Assembly: GCF_023242315.1 (NCBI RefSeq)
Contig: NZ_JALLIY010000004.1
Coordinates: forward strand, 62,001-126,000
DNA from: Pseudomonas sp. MWU13-2105
GTDB taxonomy: Bacteria; Pseudomonadota; Gammaproteobacteria; Pseudomonadales; Pseudomonadaceae
Direction: 5' to 3'
Length of the DNA: 64,000 bases
Below the pieces are notes generated by a model that was not told where the DNA came from, searched no databases, and saw only the letters and a list, made by a program, of their open reading frames with translations. Shown in pieces: positions 38,657 to 48,520 of the stretch; position 1 is the first letter of the stretch; each line of letters starts with the position of its first letter. Position numbers and translations under genes: made by a program.

Positions 38657-40399
38657 TTAGAGGAAGAGACCCGGACCCGGGCGACTTCCTTCGGGGAATC
38701 TGACGCCGACTTTGGCGATCTTGTTCCCGTCCATGACCGCGACGGTCCAGAGGGTGTTGTTCCACTCCACCTGGTCGCCGACGATGGGCGCGCCGCCAAC
38801 CTTGTGGGCGATGAAGCTGCCCAGCGGGGTATTCGGGTCGACGCCTTCGAGTTTCAGGCCATAGAGCGCCGAGACCGCGCCCAGCTGGGCGTCGCCTTCG
38901 AGTACGAAGTCGCCGAAGAAGCGCAGGTCGAGCCCGCGCTGCGGTGCCTGGCTGAACAGCTTGCCGAGGGCCGGCAGGTTGTGTTCGTGACCGATCACGC
39001 AGAGCAGGTCATCGACTTCCAGGGTGGTACTACCCGACGGATGGAGCAGTTGTTGACCGCGGAACAGCGCGGCGATACGCGTGCCTTCAGGCATTTTCAG
39101 TTCGCGCAGGGCGGCGCCGATGCACCATTTTTCCGCGCCCAGGCGATAGACGAACAGCTCCCACTCACTGGTGACATGCACTTCCAGGGCGGAGCGGGAG
39201 ATCGGCGCGGGCTCCGGCGGGACCGTGACTTTCAGCAGTTTGGCCACCCACGGCAGGCTGGTCCCTTGCACCAGCAGCGACACCAGTACGATAAAGAACG
39301 CCAGGTTGAAGTACAGCTGCGCATGAGGCAGGCCGGCCATCAGCGGGAACACCGCGAGAATGATCGGTACCGCGCCGCGCAGGCCGACCCAGGAAATAAA
39401 CGCCTTTTCCCGGCCATGGAAGGCCTTGAACGGCAGCAGGCCGACCAGCACCGACAGCGGCCGGGCGAACAGGATCATCCATAGTGCCAGGCCCAGGGCC
39501 GGCAGGGCGATGGGCAGCAGGTCATGGGGGGTGACCAGCAGGCCCAGCACCAGGAACATGCCGATCTGCGCCAGCCAGGCCATGCCGTCGAGCATGTGCA
39601 GGATGCCGTGACGGCTGCGCACCGGGCGGTTGCCGATCACCAGGCCGCACAGATACACGGCGAGGAAGCCGCTGCTGTGCAGGGCGTTGGCCAGGGCGAA
39701 CACCACCAGGCCGCCGCTGATCACCAGGATCGGATACAGGCCGTTGGCCAGGTTGATGCGGTTGACCAGTTGCAGCATCAGCCAGCCGCCGGCCAGGCCG
39801 ATGATGCCGCCGATGCCGAATTCGCGAATCAGGTGGCCGAGCAGGCTCCAGTGCAGGCCGGTCTGGCCGCTGGCGAGCATGTCGATCAGGGTCACGGTAA
39901 GGAACACCGCCATCGGGTCGTTACTGCCGGACTCGATTTCCAGGCTGGCGGTGACCCGTTCGTTGAGGCCTTTGCCGCCGAGCAGCGAGAACACCGCGGC
40001 GGCGTCCGTGGAGCCGACGATGGCACCGATCAGCAGGCCCTGGATGATGTTCAGGTTGAACAGCCAGGCGGCGGCCATGCCGGTCAGGCCGGTGGTGATC
40101 AGCACCCCGACCGTGGCCAGCGACAGCGCCGGCCAGAGCGCCACGCGGAAACTCGCGACCCGCGTGCGCAGGCCGCCGTCGAGCAGGATCACGGCGAGGG
40201 CGAGGTTACCGACCAGGTAGGCGGTGGGGTAGTTGTCGAAGATGATACCGCCACCGTCGACGCCGGCGGTCATGCCCACCGCGAGGATGATCACCAGGAT
40301 CGGGATGCCGAGGCGCGAGGACAGCGAGCTCACCAGGATGCTTGCGCCTACCAGCAACGCGCCGATCAAGAACAGGCTGTTGATGGTCGTCGCATTCAA
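38657..40399 (-). CDS. nhaP2: Potassium/proton antiporter NhaP2 (CvrA) type
   Basis: 580 residues. About 12 spans of the CPA1 family ([44 protein letters not shown]) followed by a cytoplasmic TrkA-C-like domain (~400-485) and a CorC/HlyC-like end. The start is TTG 40399 with GGAG at 8-nt spacing, giving [10 protein letters not shown], which matches the E. coli protein's start; the upstream in-frame extension is unlikely. It probably exports potassium in exchange for protons. Confidence 0.88.
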   Translation of the reverse strand: MNATTINSLFLIGALLVGASILVSSLSSRLGIPILVIILAVGMTAGVDGGGIIFDNYPTAYLVGNLALAVILLDGGLRTRVASFRVALWPALSLATVGVLITTGLTGMAAAWLFNLNIIQGLLIGAIVGSTDAAAVFSLLGGKGLNERVTASLEIESGSNDPMAVFLTVTLIDMLASGQTGLHWSLLGHLIREFGIGGIIGLAGGWLMLQLVNRINLANGLYPILVISGGLVVFALANALHSSGFLAVYLCGLVIGNRPVRSRHGILHMLDGMAWLAQIGMFLVLGLLVTPHDLLPIALPALGLALWMILFARPLSVLVGLLPFKAFHGREKAFISWVGLRGAVPIILAVFPLMAGLPHAQLYFNLAFFIVLVSLLVQGTSLPWVAKLLKVTVPPEPAPISRSALEVHVTSEWELFVYRLGAEKWCIGAALRELKMPEGTRIAALFRGQQLLHPSGSTTLEVDDLLCVIGHEHNLPALGKLFSQAPQRGLDLRFFGDFVLEGDAQLGAVSALYGLKLEGVDPNTPLGSFIAHKVGGAPIVGDQVEWNNTLWTVAVMDGNKIAKVGVRFPEGSRPGPGLFL

Positions 40400-40501
40400 A
40401 GGCAGTACTCCAGGAAAGCTTGCAAAGGCTGGGCGCAGACTGACCATGCAGTCTGCGTGCCAGCGATTCTAACCTGTTGAAATGTACCGCTGTCAAAAGC
40501 T

Positions 40502-42304
40502 TTAGAACCAGGCGTCCTGCATCGACAGGCAGGTATCGTCGCGCGCTTCGAGAATGGCCAGCTCGTGATGGCAGCCCGGTACTTCCCAGGTCAGGAAGTA
40601 GCGTGCGGCTTGCAGCTTGCCCTTGTAGAAGTCCAGGTCCGCCGGGTTGCCCCTGGCCAAGCCTTCCTCGGCGCGCACCGCCTGCTCCAGCCAGCGCCAG
40701 CCGATGACCGTATGTCCGAAGGCCTTGAGGTACAGCGCCGAGTTGGCGAGGCTGCTGTTGACCTTGCCCTGGGCCAGGTCCGTCAGCAGGCCGATGGTCA
40801 CGCTTTGCAGGCGCGCTACCAAATCCTCCAGCGGTTGGCGCAGGGCATCCAGGGCGGCATGGGCGGCGGCGCGTTGCGCGGTGTCGGCGATCAGTCGGAT
40901 CAACTGCTTCAGGCCGGCCCCGCCGTTCTGCGCCAGCTTGCGCCCCAGCAGGTCGAGGGACTGGATGCCGTGGGTACCTTCGTGAATCGGGTTCAGCCGG
41001 TTGTCGCGGTAGTACTGTTCCACCGGGTATTCGCGGGTGTAGCCGTGGCCGCCAAGAATCTGGATCGCCAGTTCGTTGGCCTTGAGGCAGAACTCCGAGG
41101 GCCAGGATTTGACGATGGGCGTCAGCAGGTCGAGCAGTTCATGGGCCTGTCGACGCTCGGCCTCGGCGCTCAGCGTGGTGGTGTCATCGAACAGCCGTGC
41201 GGCGTACAGGCCGAGGTCGAATGCGCCTTCGACGTAGGCCTTCTGGGTCAGCAGCATGCGTTTGACGTCAGCGTGCTGGATGATCGAAACCGGTGCGGTG
41301 GTCGGGTCCTTGCTGTCGGGCAGGCGACCCTGCGGACGCTCCCGGGCGTATTCCAGGGAATACAGGTAACCGGCGTAGCCGAGCATGACCGCGCCCATGC
41401 CGACGCCGATCCGCGCTTCGTTCATCATCTGGAACATGTAGCTCAGGCCCTGGTGCGGCTTGCCCACCAGATAGCCGACGCAGTTCCCGTTATCGCCGAA
41501 GTTAAGCGCCGTGGAAGTGGTGCCGCGCCAGCCCATCTTGTGGAACAGCCCGGCCAGCAGCACATCGTTGCGCGGGCCGAGGCTGCCGTCGTCGTTGACC
41601 AGGAACTTGGGCACGATAAACAGCGAAATACCCTTCACCCCGGGCGGTGCGTCCGGCAGCTTGGCCAGGACCATGTGCACGATGTTTTCCGACAGCGGAT
41701 GGTCACCGCCGGAAATGAAGATCTTGTTGCCCTTGAGCCGGTAGCTGCCGTCGGCGGCCGGTTCGGCGCGGGTGCGGATATCGGACAGCGAAGAGCCGGC
41801 GTGGGGCTCGGTCAGGGCCATGGTGCCGAAGAAGCGGCCGTCGATCATCGGTTGCAGGAAGCGGCGTTTCTGCTCGTCGCTGCCGAAGCTTTCGATCAGG
41901 TTCGCTGCGCCCATGGTCAGGAACGGGTAGGAGGTCGAGGCGGCGTTGGCCGACTGGAAGTGGGCGAAACAGGCTTGCGACAGCAGGGTCGGCAGTTGCA
42001 TGCCGCCAGCTTCGAAGCTGCGCGCGGCGTTGAGAAAGCCGGCTTCGAGGAAGGCGTCGACGGCGGGTTTCACTTCCGGGATCAGGATCGCTTCGCCGTT
42101 TTCATAGCGCGGTTCGTTTTCGTCGTTCTTGCGGTTGTGTGGGGCGAAGAATTTTTCGGCGATGTTGCGGGCGGTGCCGATGGCTGCGTCGAAGGTTTCC
42201 CGGGAGTGCTCGGCGAATCGCTCGCGCTGGGTCAGGCCCTCGGCGTCGAGGACTTCGTACAGCTCAAAAGCCAGATTGCGGGAACTGAGCAGCATCTCGG
42301 ACAT
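40502..42304 (-). CDS. Acyl-CoA dehydrogenase with C-terminal extension
   Basis: 600 residues. FAD-binding acyl-CoA dehydrogenase core with MALTEPHAGSSLSDIRT, GTTSTALNFGD, LGGHGYTREYPVEQYYRD and the catalytic-base motif HEGTHGIQSLDLLGRKL (Glu). The extra N- and C-terminal regions resemble the DmdC/long FadE-like subgroup, for which several acyl substrates are known; the natural one cannot be told here. It stands alone. Confidence 0.88.
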   Translation of the reverse strand: MSEMLLSSRNLAFELYEVLDAEGLTQRERFAEHSRETFDAAIGTARNIAEKFFAPHNRKNDENEPRYENGEAILIPEVKPAVDAFLEAGFLNAARSFEAGGMQLPTLLSQACFAHFQSANAASTSYPFLTMGAANLIESFGSDEQKRRFLQPMIDGRFFGTMALTEPHAGSSLSDIRTRAEPAADGSYRLKGNKIFISGGDHPLSENIVHMVLAKLPDAPPGVKGISLFIVPKFLVNDDGSLGPRNDVLLAGLFHKMGWRGTTSTALNFGDNGNCVGYLVGKPHQGLSYMFQMMNEARIGVGMGAVMLGYAGYLYSLEYARERPQGRLPDSKDPTTAPVSIIQHADVKRMLLTQKAYVEGAFDLGLYAARLFDDTTTLSAEAERRQAHELLDLLTPIVKSWPSEFCLKANELAIQILGGHGYTREYPVEQYYRDNRLNPIHEGTHGIQSLDLLGRKLAQNGGAGLKQLIRLIADTAQRAAAHAALDALRQPLEDLVARLQSVTIGLLTDLAQGKVNSSLANSALYLKAFGHTVIGWRWLEQAVRAEEGLARGNPADLDFYKGKLQAARYFLTWEVPGCHHELAILEARDDTCLSMQDAWF

Positions 42305-42423
42305 GGCGGCCTACCTGTTGGGGAATGGGCCGAGTCTAGGTGGCTGAATAAGCGCTGCCTAGCAAGATTGATGTGGGTGATGGAGGGGCAGAATTCAGGG
42401 AGGTGTATTGCCTGGGCGACCCT

Positions 42424-42517
42424 CTTCGCGGGCAAGCTCCGCCCCCACGGGTTTTTATCGTGTCAGAGAGAGGGTGGCCTGGCACTGAACCTGTGAGAGC
42501 GGAGCTTGCCCGCGAAG
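42424..42517. repeat. REP-type inverted pair between acyl-CoA dehydrogenase and putA
   Basis: Arms cttcgcgggcaagctccgc (42424-42442) and its exact complement (42499-42517), 19 nt each, in outward orientation relative to the copy at 51503. It lies in a 246-bp gap with no gene. Confidence 0.8.
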
Positions 42518-42550
42518 GCGATCTTCCGCTCGACACATCTGCCAGATGTT

Positions 42551-45500
42551 TTAACCGATGGTCATCAGGCTGGCATTACCGCCCGCCGCCGCGGTGTTGA
42601 CGCTCAACGCCCGCTCGATCACCAGGCGCTCCAGCGCAATGCCGGTTTCACCCTGGGACAGGCCCTGCACGCCGACAATCGCCCCGCTGCGTTGGGCGAT
42701 CTGCTGGCAGACTCCGCGCAGTTGGTCGGAATGACCGTGATGCAGCACCGCATCGAACAGCACCTCGTCCTTGCTCCAGTCGGCCACGCGCTGGATGCGC
42801 GCCTGCACTTCTTTCGGCAAGCGCCCGCAGAGCGCCTTGGTCGACTCGCCTTCCGGCCAGACCGCCGAGCCGCCCACGGCCAATACCGCCGCCAACTGCG
42901 TCAACAGGTCGGCTTCGATCTCTGCCAGGCACAGCACATGCTCGCGGGGCAGGATGGCGTAGCTGTTGCGCTCGCCGGTCGGACCGTTGAGTACGCGGGT
43001 GATGCCGCTTTGCGACTGCGCCGCGAAGGTCGTGCACAGCGCCCCGAGGTCCGCCAGCTTCTGGCTCTCGGCCCAGGCTTGCAGGACATTGAGCGGCTTG
43101 AGCAGGGTTTCGCGCAGACGCACATCCGGTGCGGCGAGGGCGTCGCCACGGGCGAAGGATTGTTCGATGGCATCCGCAGGCCGGGTCGATAGCAGACGAT
43201 AGAGGTACAGCGGCCCGCCGGCTTTCGGCCCGGTGCCCGACAGCCCTTCGCCGCCGAACGGTTGCACGCCGACCACGGCGCCGACGATATTGCGGTTCAC
43301 ATAGACGTTGCCGGCATGGACATTGTCGATCACCTTGGCAATGGTCTCGTCGATGCGGGTGTGTACGCCGAGGGTCAGGCCGTAGCCGGAGGCATTGATC
43401 TGCGCGATCAACGGGTCGATGTCCTTGCGTTTGTAGCGCACCACGTGCAGCACCGGGCCGAAGATCTCCCGCTGCAGTTCGTCGAGGCTTTCCAGTTCGA
43501 TCAGGGTCGGCATCACGAAGGTGCCGCGCTTGCATTCCTCGCCATCGGCGATGGCCACCTGGTAGACCGTGCGGCCCTTGTCGCGCATGCCCTGGATATG
43601 TTTCTCGATGCCAGCCTTGGCTTCGGCGTCGATCACTGGGCCGATATCCACCGACAGGCGCTCCGGGTTGCCCAGGCGGCATTCGGCCATGGCGCCCTTG
43701 AGCATTTCGATCACGCGGTCGGCGGAATCTTCCTGCAGGCACAGCACACGCAGGGCCGAACAGCGTTGGCCGGCGCTGTCGAAGGCCGAGGACACGACAT
43801 CGATCACCACCTGTTCGGTCAGGGCCGAAGAGTCGACGATCATCGCGTTCTGCCCGCCGGTTTCGGCGATCAGCGGAATCGGTCGGCCCAGGTTGTCGAG
43901 GCGACCGGCGACATTGCGTTGCAGCAGGCGCGCCACCTCGGTGGAGCCGGTGAACATCACGCCCTTGACCCGTTCGTCGCCCACCAGGCGCGCGCCGACG
44001 GTTTCACCACGGCCTGGCAGCAGTTGCACCACGCCTTCGGGAATCCCGGCTTCGAGCAGCAGGCGCACGGCCTGGGCGGCGATCAGCGGAGTCTGTTCGG
44101 CGGGTTTGGCGAGTACCGGGTTACCGGCGGCCAGTGCCGCGGCGACCTGGCCGCTGAAGATCGCCAGCGGGAAGTTCCACGGGCTGATGCAGACCACCGG
44201 GCCCAGTGGGCGGTGGGCGTCGTTGCTGAAATCGTTGCGCGCCTGTACCGCGTAGTAGCGCAGGAAGTCCACGGCTTCACGGACTTCAGCGATGGCGTTG
44301 GCGAAGGTCTTGCCGGCTTCGCGGACCAGCAGGCCCATCAGCGGCTGGATCTCGCTTTCCATCAGGTCGGCGGCGCGCTCCAGGATCGCGGCGCGTTCGC
44401 TCGGCGGGGTGGCCTGCCAGATCGGCGCGGCGTTCAGGGCGCACTGCACCGCGTTGTCGGCGTCTTCGACGGTCGCTTCCTGGACATAGCCGACCAGGTC
44501 GCGATGGTCCGATGGGTTGAGCACTGCTACCGGGGGTTCGCTGCTGGCGACACAGCCCAGCAGCGGCGCGGCTTTCCAGTCGTTGTGGGCGCTGGCCAGC
44601 AAGGCGCAGGACAGCGATGCCAGGCGATGTTCGTTGGCCATGTCGATGCCGGCGGAATTGGCCCGGTCGCGACCGTAAAGGTCACGCGGCAGCGGAATAC
44701 GCGGATGCGGCAGGCCGAAGCCACCTTCCAGGGTTGCCATCTGCTCGATGCTGGCTACTGGATCGGCCACCAGTTCCTGAATCGAGATGGACTGGTCGGC
44801 AATACGGTTGACGAAGGAGGTGTTGGCGCCGTTTTCCAGCAGGCGCCGGACCAGGTAGGCCAGCAGGGTTTCATGGGTGCCGACCGGCGCGTACACACGG
44901 CATGGGCGGTTCAGCTTGCCTTCGGAAACCTTGCCCACTACCTGCTCGTAGAGTGGTTCGCCCATGCCGTGGAGGCACTGGAACTCGTACTGGCCCGGGT
45001 AATAGTTCTGCCCGGCGATATGGTAGATGGCCGACAGGGTGTGGGCGTTGTGGGTGGCGAACTGCGGGTAGATGACTTCCGGCACCGACAGCAGTTTGCG
45101 TGCGCAGGCGATGTAGGACACGTCGGTGTAGACCTTGCGGGTATAGACCGGGTAGCCCTCCAGGCCTTCGACCTGGGCGCGCTTGATCTCGCTGTCCCAG
45201 TAGGCACCCTTGACCAGGCGGATCATCAGGCGATGGCGGCTGCGACGGGCCAGGTCAATGACGTAGTCGATCACATACGGGCAGCGTTTCTGGTAGGCCT
45301 GGATCACGAAGCCGATGCCGTTCCAGCCGCTCAGTTGCGGCTCGAAGCACAGGCGTTCGAGCAGGTCCAGGGACAGTTCGAGACGGTCGGCCTCTTCGGC
45401 GTCGATGTTCAGGCCGATATCGTATTGCTTGGCCAGCAGGGTCAGCGCCAGCAGGCGCGGGTACAGCTCGTCCATCACCCGTTCATACTGGGCGCGGCTG

Positions 45501-46504
45501 TAGCGCGGATGCAGGGCCGACAGCTTGATGGAAATGCCCGGGCCTTCGTAGATGCCGCGCCCGTGGGAGGCCTTGCCGATCGAATGGATGGCCTGCTCGT
45601 AGGAGGCCAGGTATTTCTGTGCGTCGTGCTCGGTCAGTGCGGCTTCGCCGAGCATGTCGTAGGAATAGCGGAAACCCTTGGCTTCGAAGCGGCTGGCGTT
45701 GGCCAGGGCTTCGGCGATGGTTTCGCCGGTGACGAACTGTTCGCCCATCAGGCGCATGGCCATGTCGACGCCCTTGCGGATCATCGGCTCGCCGCTCTTG
45801 CCGATGATCCGGCTCAGCGATGAGGTCAGGCCGGTTTCGTTATGGGTGGCGACCAGCTTGCCGGTCAGCAGCAGGCCCCAGGTGGCGGCGTTGACGAACA
45901 GCGAGGGGCTGTTGCCCAGGTGCGGTTGCCAGTTGCCGGTGCTGATCTTGTCGCGGATCAGGGCGTCGCGGGTACCTTTGTCGGGGATGCGCAGCAGGGC
46001 TTCGGCCAGGCACATCAGCGCGACACCTTCCTGGGACGACAGGGAGAACTCCTGCAGCAGGCCCTGGACGATCCCGGCGCGGCCGCCGGCGCTCTTCTGG
46101 TTGCGCAGTTTTTCGGCTATCGAGGCGGCCAGCTTGTGGCTGGCTTCGGCCATGGCGGCCGGCAGGCGCGCCTGCTCCAGCAACATCGGTACCACTTCCG
46201 GTTCCGGGCGCCGGTAGGCGGCGGTGATGGCGGCGCGCAGCACTGATTGCGGCAGGATGCTTTCGGCGAATTCGAGGAAGCACTGATGGGCGTGGTCGCT
46301 CGGGGCTTCGCCGCTGTCTTCGGCGTCGCCACGGGACGAACCGTTGATTTCACCCAGGGTTGCACCGCTCTCGAGCTTTTCCAGGTAGTTGAAAATGGCT
46401 TGCTTGATCAGCCAATGGGGGGTGCGGTCAATCGAGTGGGCCGCGGCCTTCAGGCGCTCGCGGGTCGGGTCGTCGAGTTTGACCCCAAGGGTGGTCGTAG
46501 CCAT
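42551..46504 (-). CDS. putA: Trifunctional proline catabolism enzyme and repressor PutA
   Basis: 1317 residues. Ribbon-helix-helix DNA-binding domain 1-48 (MATTTLGVKLDDPTRERL), FAD proline dehydrogenase domain (~150-560) with IYEGPGISIKLSALHPRY and LMIRLVKGAYWDSE, and NAD-dependent glutamate semialdehyde dehydrogenase domain (~640-1120) with catalytic Cys in SAGQRCSALRVL. It oxidises proline to glutamate and, without proline, represses putA and putP. ATG 46504 has GAGGA upstream; the reading frame runs further upstream but that part is not PutA-like. It is divergent from putP. Confidence 0.97.
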   Translation of the reverse strand: MATTTLGVKLDDPTRERLKAAAHSIDRTPHWLIKQAIFNYLEKLESGATLGEINGSSRGDAEDSGEAPSDHAHQCFLEFAESILPQSVLRAAITAAYRRPEPEVVPMLLEQARLPAAMAEASHKLAASIAEKLRNQKSAGGRAGIVQGLLQEFSLSSQEGVALMCLAEALLRIPDKGTRDALIRDKISTGNWQPHLGNSPSLFVNAATWGLLLTGKLVATHNETGLTSSLSRIIGKSGEPMIRKGVDMAMRLMGEQFVTGETIAEALANASRFEAKGFRYSYDMLGEAALTEHDAQKYLASYEQAIHSIGKASHGRGIYEGPGISIKLSALHPRYSRAQYERVMDELYPRLLALTLLAKQYDIGLNIDAEEADRLELSLDLLERLCFEPQLSGWNGIGFVIQAYQKRCPYVIDYVIDLARRSRHRLMIRLVKGAYWDSEIKRAQVEGLEGYPVYTRKVYTDVSYIACARKLLSVPEVIYPQFATHNAHTLSAIYHIAGQNYYPGQYEFQCLHGMGEPLYEQVVGKVSEGKLNRPCRVYAPVGTHETLLAYLVRRLLENGANTSFVNRIADQSISIQELVADPVASIEQMATLEGGFGLPHPRIPLPRDLYGRDRANSAGIDMANEHRLASLSCALLASAHNDWKAAPLLGCVASSEPPVAVLNPSDHRDLVGYVQEATVEDADNAVQCALNAAPIWQATPPSERAAILERAADLMESEIQPLMGLLVREAGKTFANAIAEVREAVDFLRYYAVQARNDFSNDAHRPLGPVVCISPWNFPLAIFSGQVAAALAAGNPVLAKPAEQTPLIAAQAVRLLLEAGIPEGVVQLLPGRGETVGARLVGDERVKGVMFTGSTEVARLLQRNVAGRLDNLGRPIPLIAETGGQNAMIVDSSALTEQVVIDVVSSAFDSAGQRCSALRVLCLQEDSADRVIEMLKGAMAECRLGNPERLSVDIGPVIDAEAKAGIEKHIQGMRDKGRTVYQVAIADGEECKRGTFVMPTLIELESLDELQREIFGPVLHVVRYKRKDIDPLIAQINASGYGLTLGVHTRIDETIAKVIDNVHAGNVYVNRNIVGAVVGVQPFGGEGLSGTGPKAGGPLYLYRLLSTRPADAIEQSFARGDALAAPDVRLRETLLKPLNVLQAWAESQKLADLGALCTTFAAQSQSGITRVLNGPTGERNSYAILPREHVLCLAEIEADLLTQLAAVLAVGGSAVWPEGESTKALCGRLPKEVQARIQRVADWSKDEVLFDAVLHHGHSDQLRGVCQQIAQRSGAIVGVQGLSQGETGIALERLVIERALSVNTAAAGGNASLMTIG

Positions 46505-46576
46505 TTTCTTATCCTCATGGTTACCACGATGGCGTGGCATCAGCTGGCGGAAAGAGTAGCGCTGGCTCGGCCTAGG

Positions 46577-46592
46577 TGCAACCGGGTGCAAC
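46577..46592. promoter_or_regulatory. Tandem PutA operator candidates, putA-proximal
   Basis: Two copies of tgcaac (complement of GTTGCA, the motif reported for E. coli PutA) 10 nt apart at 46577-46582 and 46587-46592, in the context ggtgcaacc. The one-turn spacing suits two ribbon-helix-helix dimers. They are ~75-90 nt upstream of the putA ATG. Confidence 0.6.
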
Positions 46593-46743
46593 CTATTTTT
46601 TGCAGGAAAAAACGGCGGCAGATCAGGAATTATTTTCCCGTTTGTATTTGTCGCCTCTGGTTCGGGCTTTTCCGGGCGTCCCGGGAATTTTTCGCACTGA
46701 AAAGGGGCGTGAAAGCGTCGGAAAATACGCAAAATCCAATAGG

Positions 46744-46772
46744 TGCAACTTATTCTGGAGAAATGGGTTGCA
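46744..46772. promoter_or_regulatory. Inverted PutA operator candidates, central
   Basis: tgcaac at 46744-46749 and gttgca at 46767-46772 face each other with 23-nt centre spacing, both in the extended form aggtgcaac / gttgcacct. They sit in the middle of the 455-bp putA-putP control region. Confidence 0.6.
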
Positions 46773-46809
46773 CCTTATTCGCCTTGTTGAATAGCATTCG
46801 TCGCCGCAG

Positions 46810-46815
46810 TGCAAC
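46810..46815. promoter_or_regulatory. Single PutA operator candidate, putP-proximal
   Basis: Fifth tgcaac copy (gtgcaacct context), ~145 nt before the putP start. The remaining control region holds no gene. Confidence 0.45.
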
Positions 46816-46959
46816 CTCCTATGTGTTGTAGGTCGGGGCCGGCGATTTTCCTGAGGAAATATCGGTCATAAATGCCTTTCTCGTTTAATCGTCTGACAAA
46901 CATCATTCTCTGCGTCGGTCGGACCGGCGCTTAATAAAAACAATGCCAGGGATTTTTCA

Positions 46960-48444
46960 ATGAGTGTAAGCAACCCAACCCTGATCACATTTGTGATCTA
47001 TATCGCCGCCATGGTGCTGATCGGCCTGATGGCCTATCGCTCGACCAACAACCTCTCCGATTACATTCTCGGTGGGCGCAGCCTTGGCAGCGTGGTGACC
47101 GCGCTGTCGGCTGGCGCTTCCGATATGAGCGGCTGGTTGCTGATGGGTTTGCCTGGCGCGATCTATCTGTCCGGTCTGTCGGAAAGCTGGATCGCCATCG
47201 GCCTGATCGTCGGGGCCTACCTGAATTGGCTGTTCGTCGCCGGGCGCCTGCGGGTACAGACTGAACACAATGGCGATGCCTTGACCCTGCCGGACTATTT
47301 CTCCAGCCGCTTCGAGGATCACAGCGGCCTGCTGCGGATCATTGCGGCGCTGGTGATCCTGGTGTTCTTCACCATCTACTGCGCGTCGGGCATCGTTGCC
47401 GGGGCGCGGTTGTTCGAAAGCACCTTTGGCATGTCCTATGAGACCGCGCTGTGGGCTGGTGCGGCGGCGACTATTGCCTACACCTTTATCGGCGGTTTCC
47501 TGGCGGTGAGCTGGACAGATACCGTACAAGCCACCTTGATGATCTTTGCGCTGATTCTCACGCCGATCATCGTGCTGCTGGCCACCGGCGGCGTCGACAC
47601 CACCTTCCTCGCCATCGAAGCCAAGGACCCGGCCAACTTCGACATGCTCAAGGGCACCACCTTTGTCGGCATCCTCTCGCTGATGGGCTGGGGCCTGGGT
47701 TATTTCGGCCAGCCGCATATCCTGGCGCGTTTCATGGCGGCGGACTCGGTCAAGTCGATCGCCAAGGCCCGGCGTATTTCCATGACCTGGATGATCCTGT
47801 GCCTGGGCGGTACCGTGGCGGTGGGCTTCTTCGGCATTGCCTACTTTTCGGCGCATCCCGAGGTGGCCGGTCCCGTCGGTGAGAATCACGAGCGGGTGTT
47901 TATCGAGCTGGCGAAGATCCTGTTCAATCCCTGGGTTGCCGGGGTGTTGCTGTCGGCGATCCTGGCGGCGGTGATGAGTACCTTGAGCTGTCAGTTGCTG
48001 GTCTGTTCCAGTGCCCTGACCGAAGACTTCTACAAGACCTTCCTGCGTAAATCGGCTTCCCAGTCGGAACTGGTCTGGGTCGGCCGCGCAATGGTGTTGC
48101 TGGTGGCGCTGGTGGCCATCGCCCTGGCGGCCAACCCGGAAAACCGCGTGCTGGGCCTGGTGAGCTATGCCTGGGCCGGGTTTGGCGCGGCGTTCGGCCC
48201 GGTGGTGCTGATCTCGGTGATCTGGAAGGACATGACCCGCAATGGTGCGCTGGCCGGGATTCTGGTGGGGGCGATCACGGTGATCGTCTGGAAGCACTTC
48301 AACCTGCTGGGGCTGTACGAAATCATTCCGGGCTTTATCTTCGCCAGCCTGGCGATCTATATCGTCAGCCGGATGGGTACGCCCTCGGCGCTGATGCTGC
48401 AACGCTTCGATGCGGCGGAGAAACAATTCCGCCTGGAGCATTGA
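46960..48444 (+). CDS. putP: Sodium/proline symporter PutP
   Basis: 494 residues, sodium:solute symporter family with about 13 spans. Characteristic segments: YILGGRSLGSVVTALSAGASDMSGWLL (sodium and proline site region), GWGLGYFGQPHILARFMA and LAAVMSTLSCQLLV. It imports proline with sodium for breakdown by PutA. ATG 46960 follows AGGGA. It is divergent from putA and probably controlled by it. Confidence 0.96.
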   Translation: MSVSNPTLITFVIYIAAMVLIGLMAYRSTNNLSDYILGGRSLGSVVTALSAGASDMSGWLLMGLPGAIYLSGLSESWIAIGLIVGAYLNWLFVAGRLRVQTEHNGDALTLPDYFSSRFEDHSGLLRIIAALVILVFFTIYCASGIVAGARLFESTFGMSYETALWAGAAATIAYTFIGGFLAVSWTDTVQATLMIFALILTPIIVLLATGGVDTTFLAIEAKDPANFDMLKGTTFVGILSLMGWGLGYFGQPHILARFMAADSVKSIAKARRISMTWMILCLGGTVAVGFFGIAYFSAHPEVAGPVGENHERVFIELAKILFNPWVAGVLLSAILAAVMSTLSCQLLVCSSALTEDFYKTFLRKSASQSELVWVGRAMVLLVALVAIALAANPENRVLGLVSYAWAGFGAAFGPVVLISVIWKDMTRNGALAGILVGAITVIVWKHFNLLGLYEIIPGFIFASLAIYIVSRMGTPSALMLQRFDAAEKQFRLEH

Positions 48445-48482
48445 TCGAGGAGGGCCCGAGGCCCTGAATATCGGTCGATCGG

Positions 48483-48517
48483 AAGACGGCCCGTCTCCTC
48501 TGGAGGCGGGCCGTCTT
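48483..48517. terminator. Bidirectional terminator between putP and metY
   Basis: 11-bp perfect stem aagacggcccg / cgggccgtctt enclosing a smaller cct/agg hairpin, placed 38 nt after the putP stop and just before the convergent metY stop. A at the 5' end and T at the 3' end of the stem give short T-tracts in both directions. Confidence 0.7.
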
Positions 48518-48520
48518 GCT

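Noticed and set aside
43262..45823. 853-codon plus-strand open frame opposite putA
   Set aside because: Shadow of putA; amino acid composition atypical and no domains.
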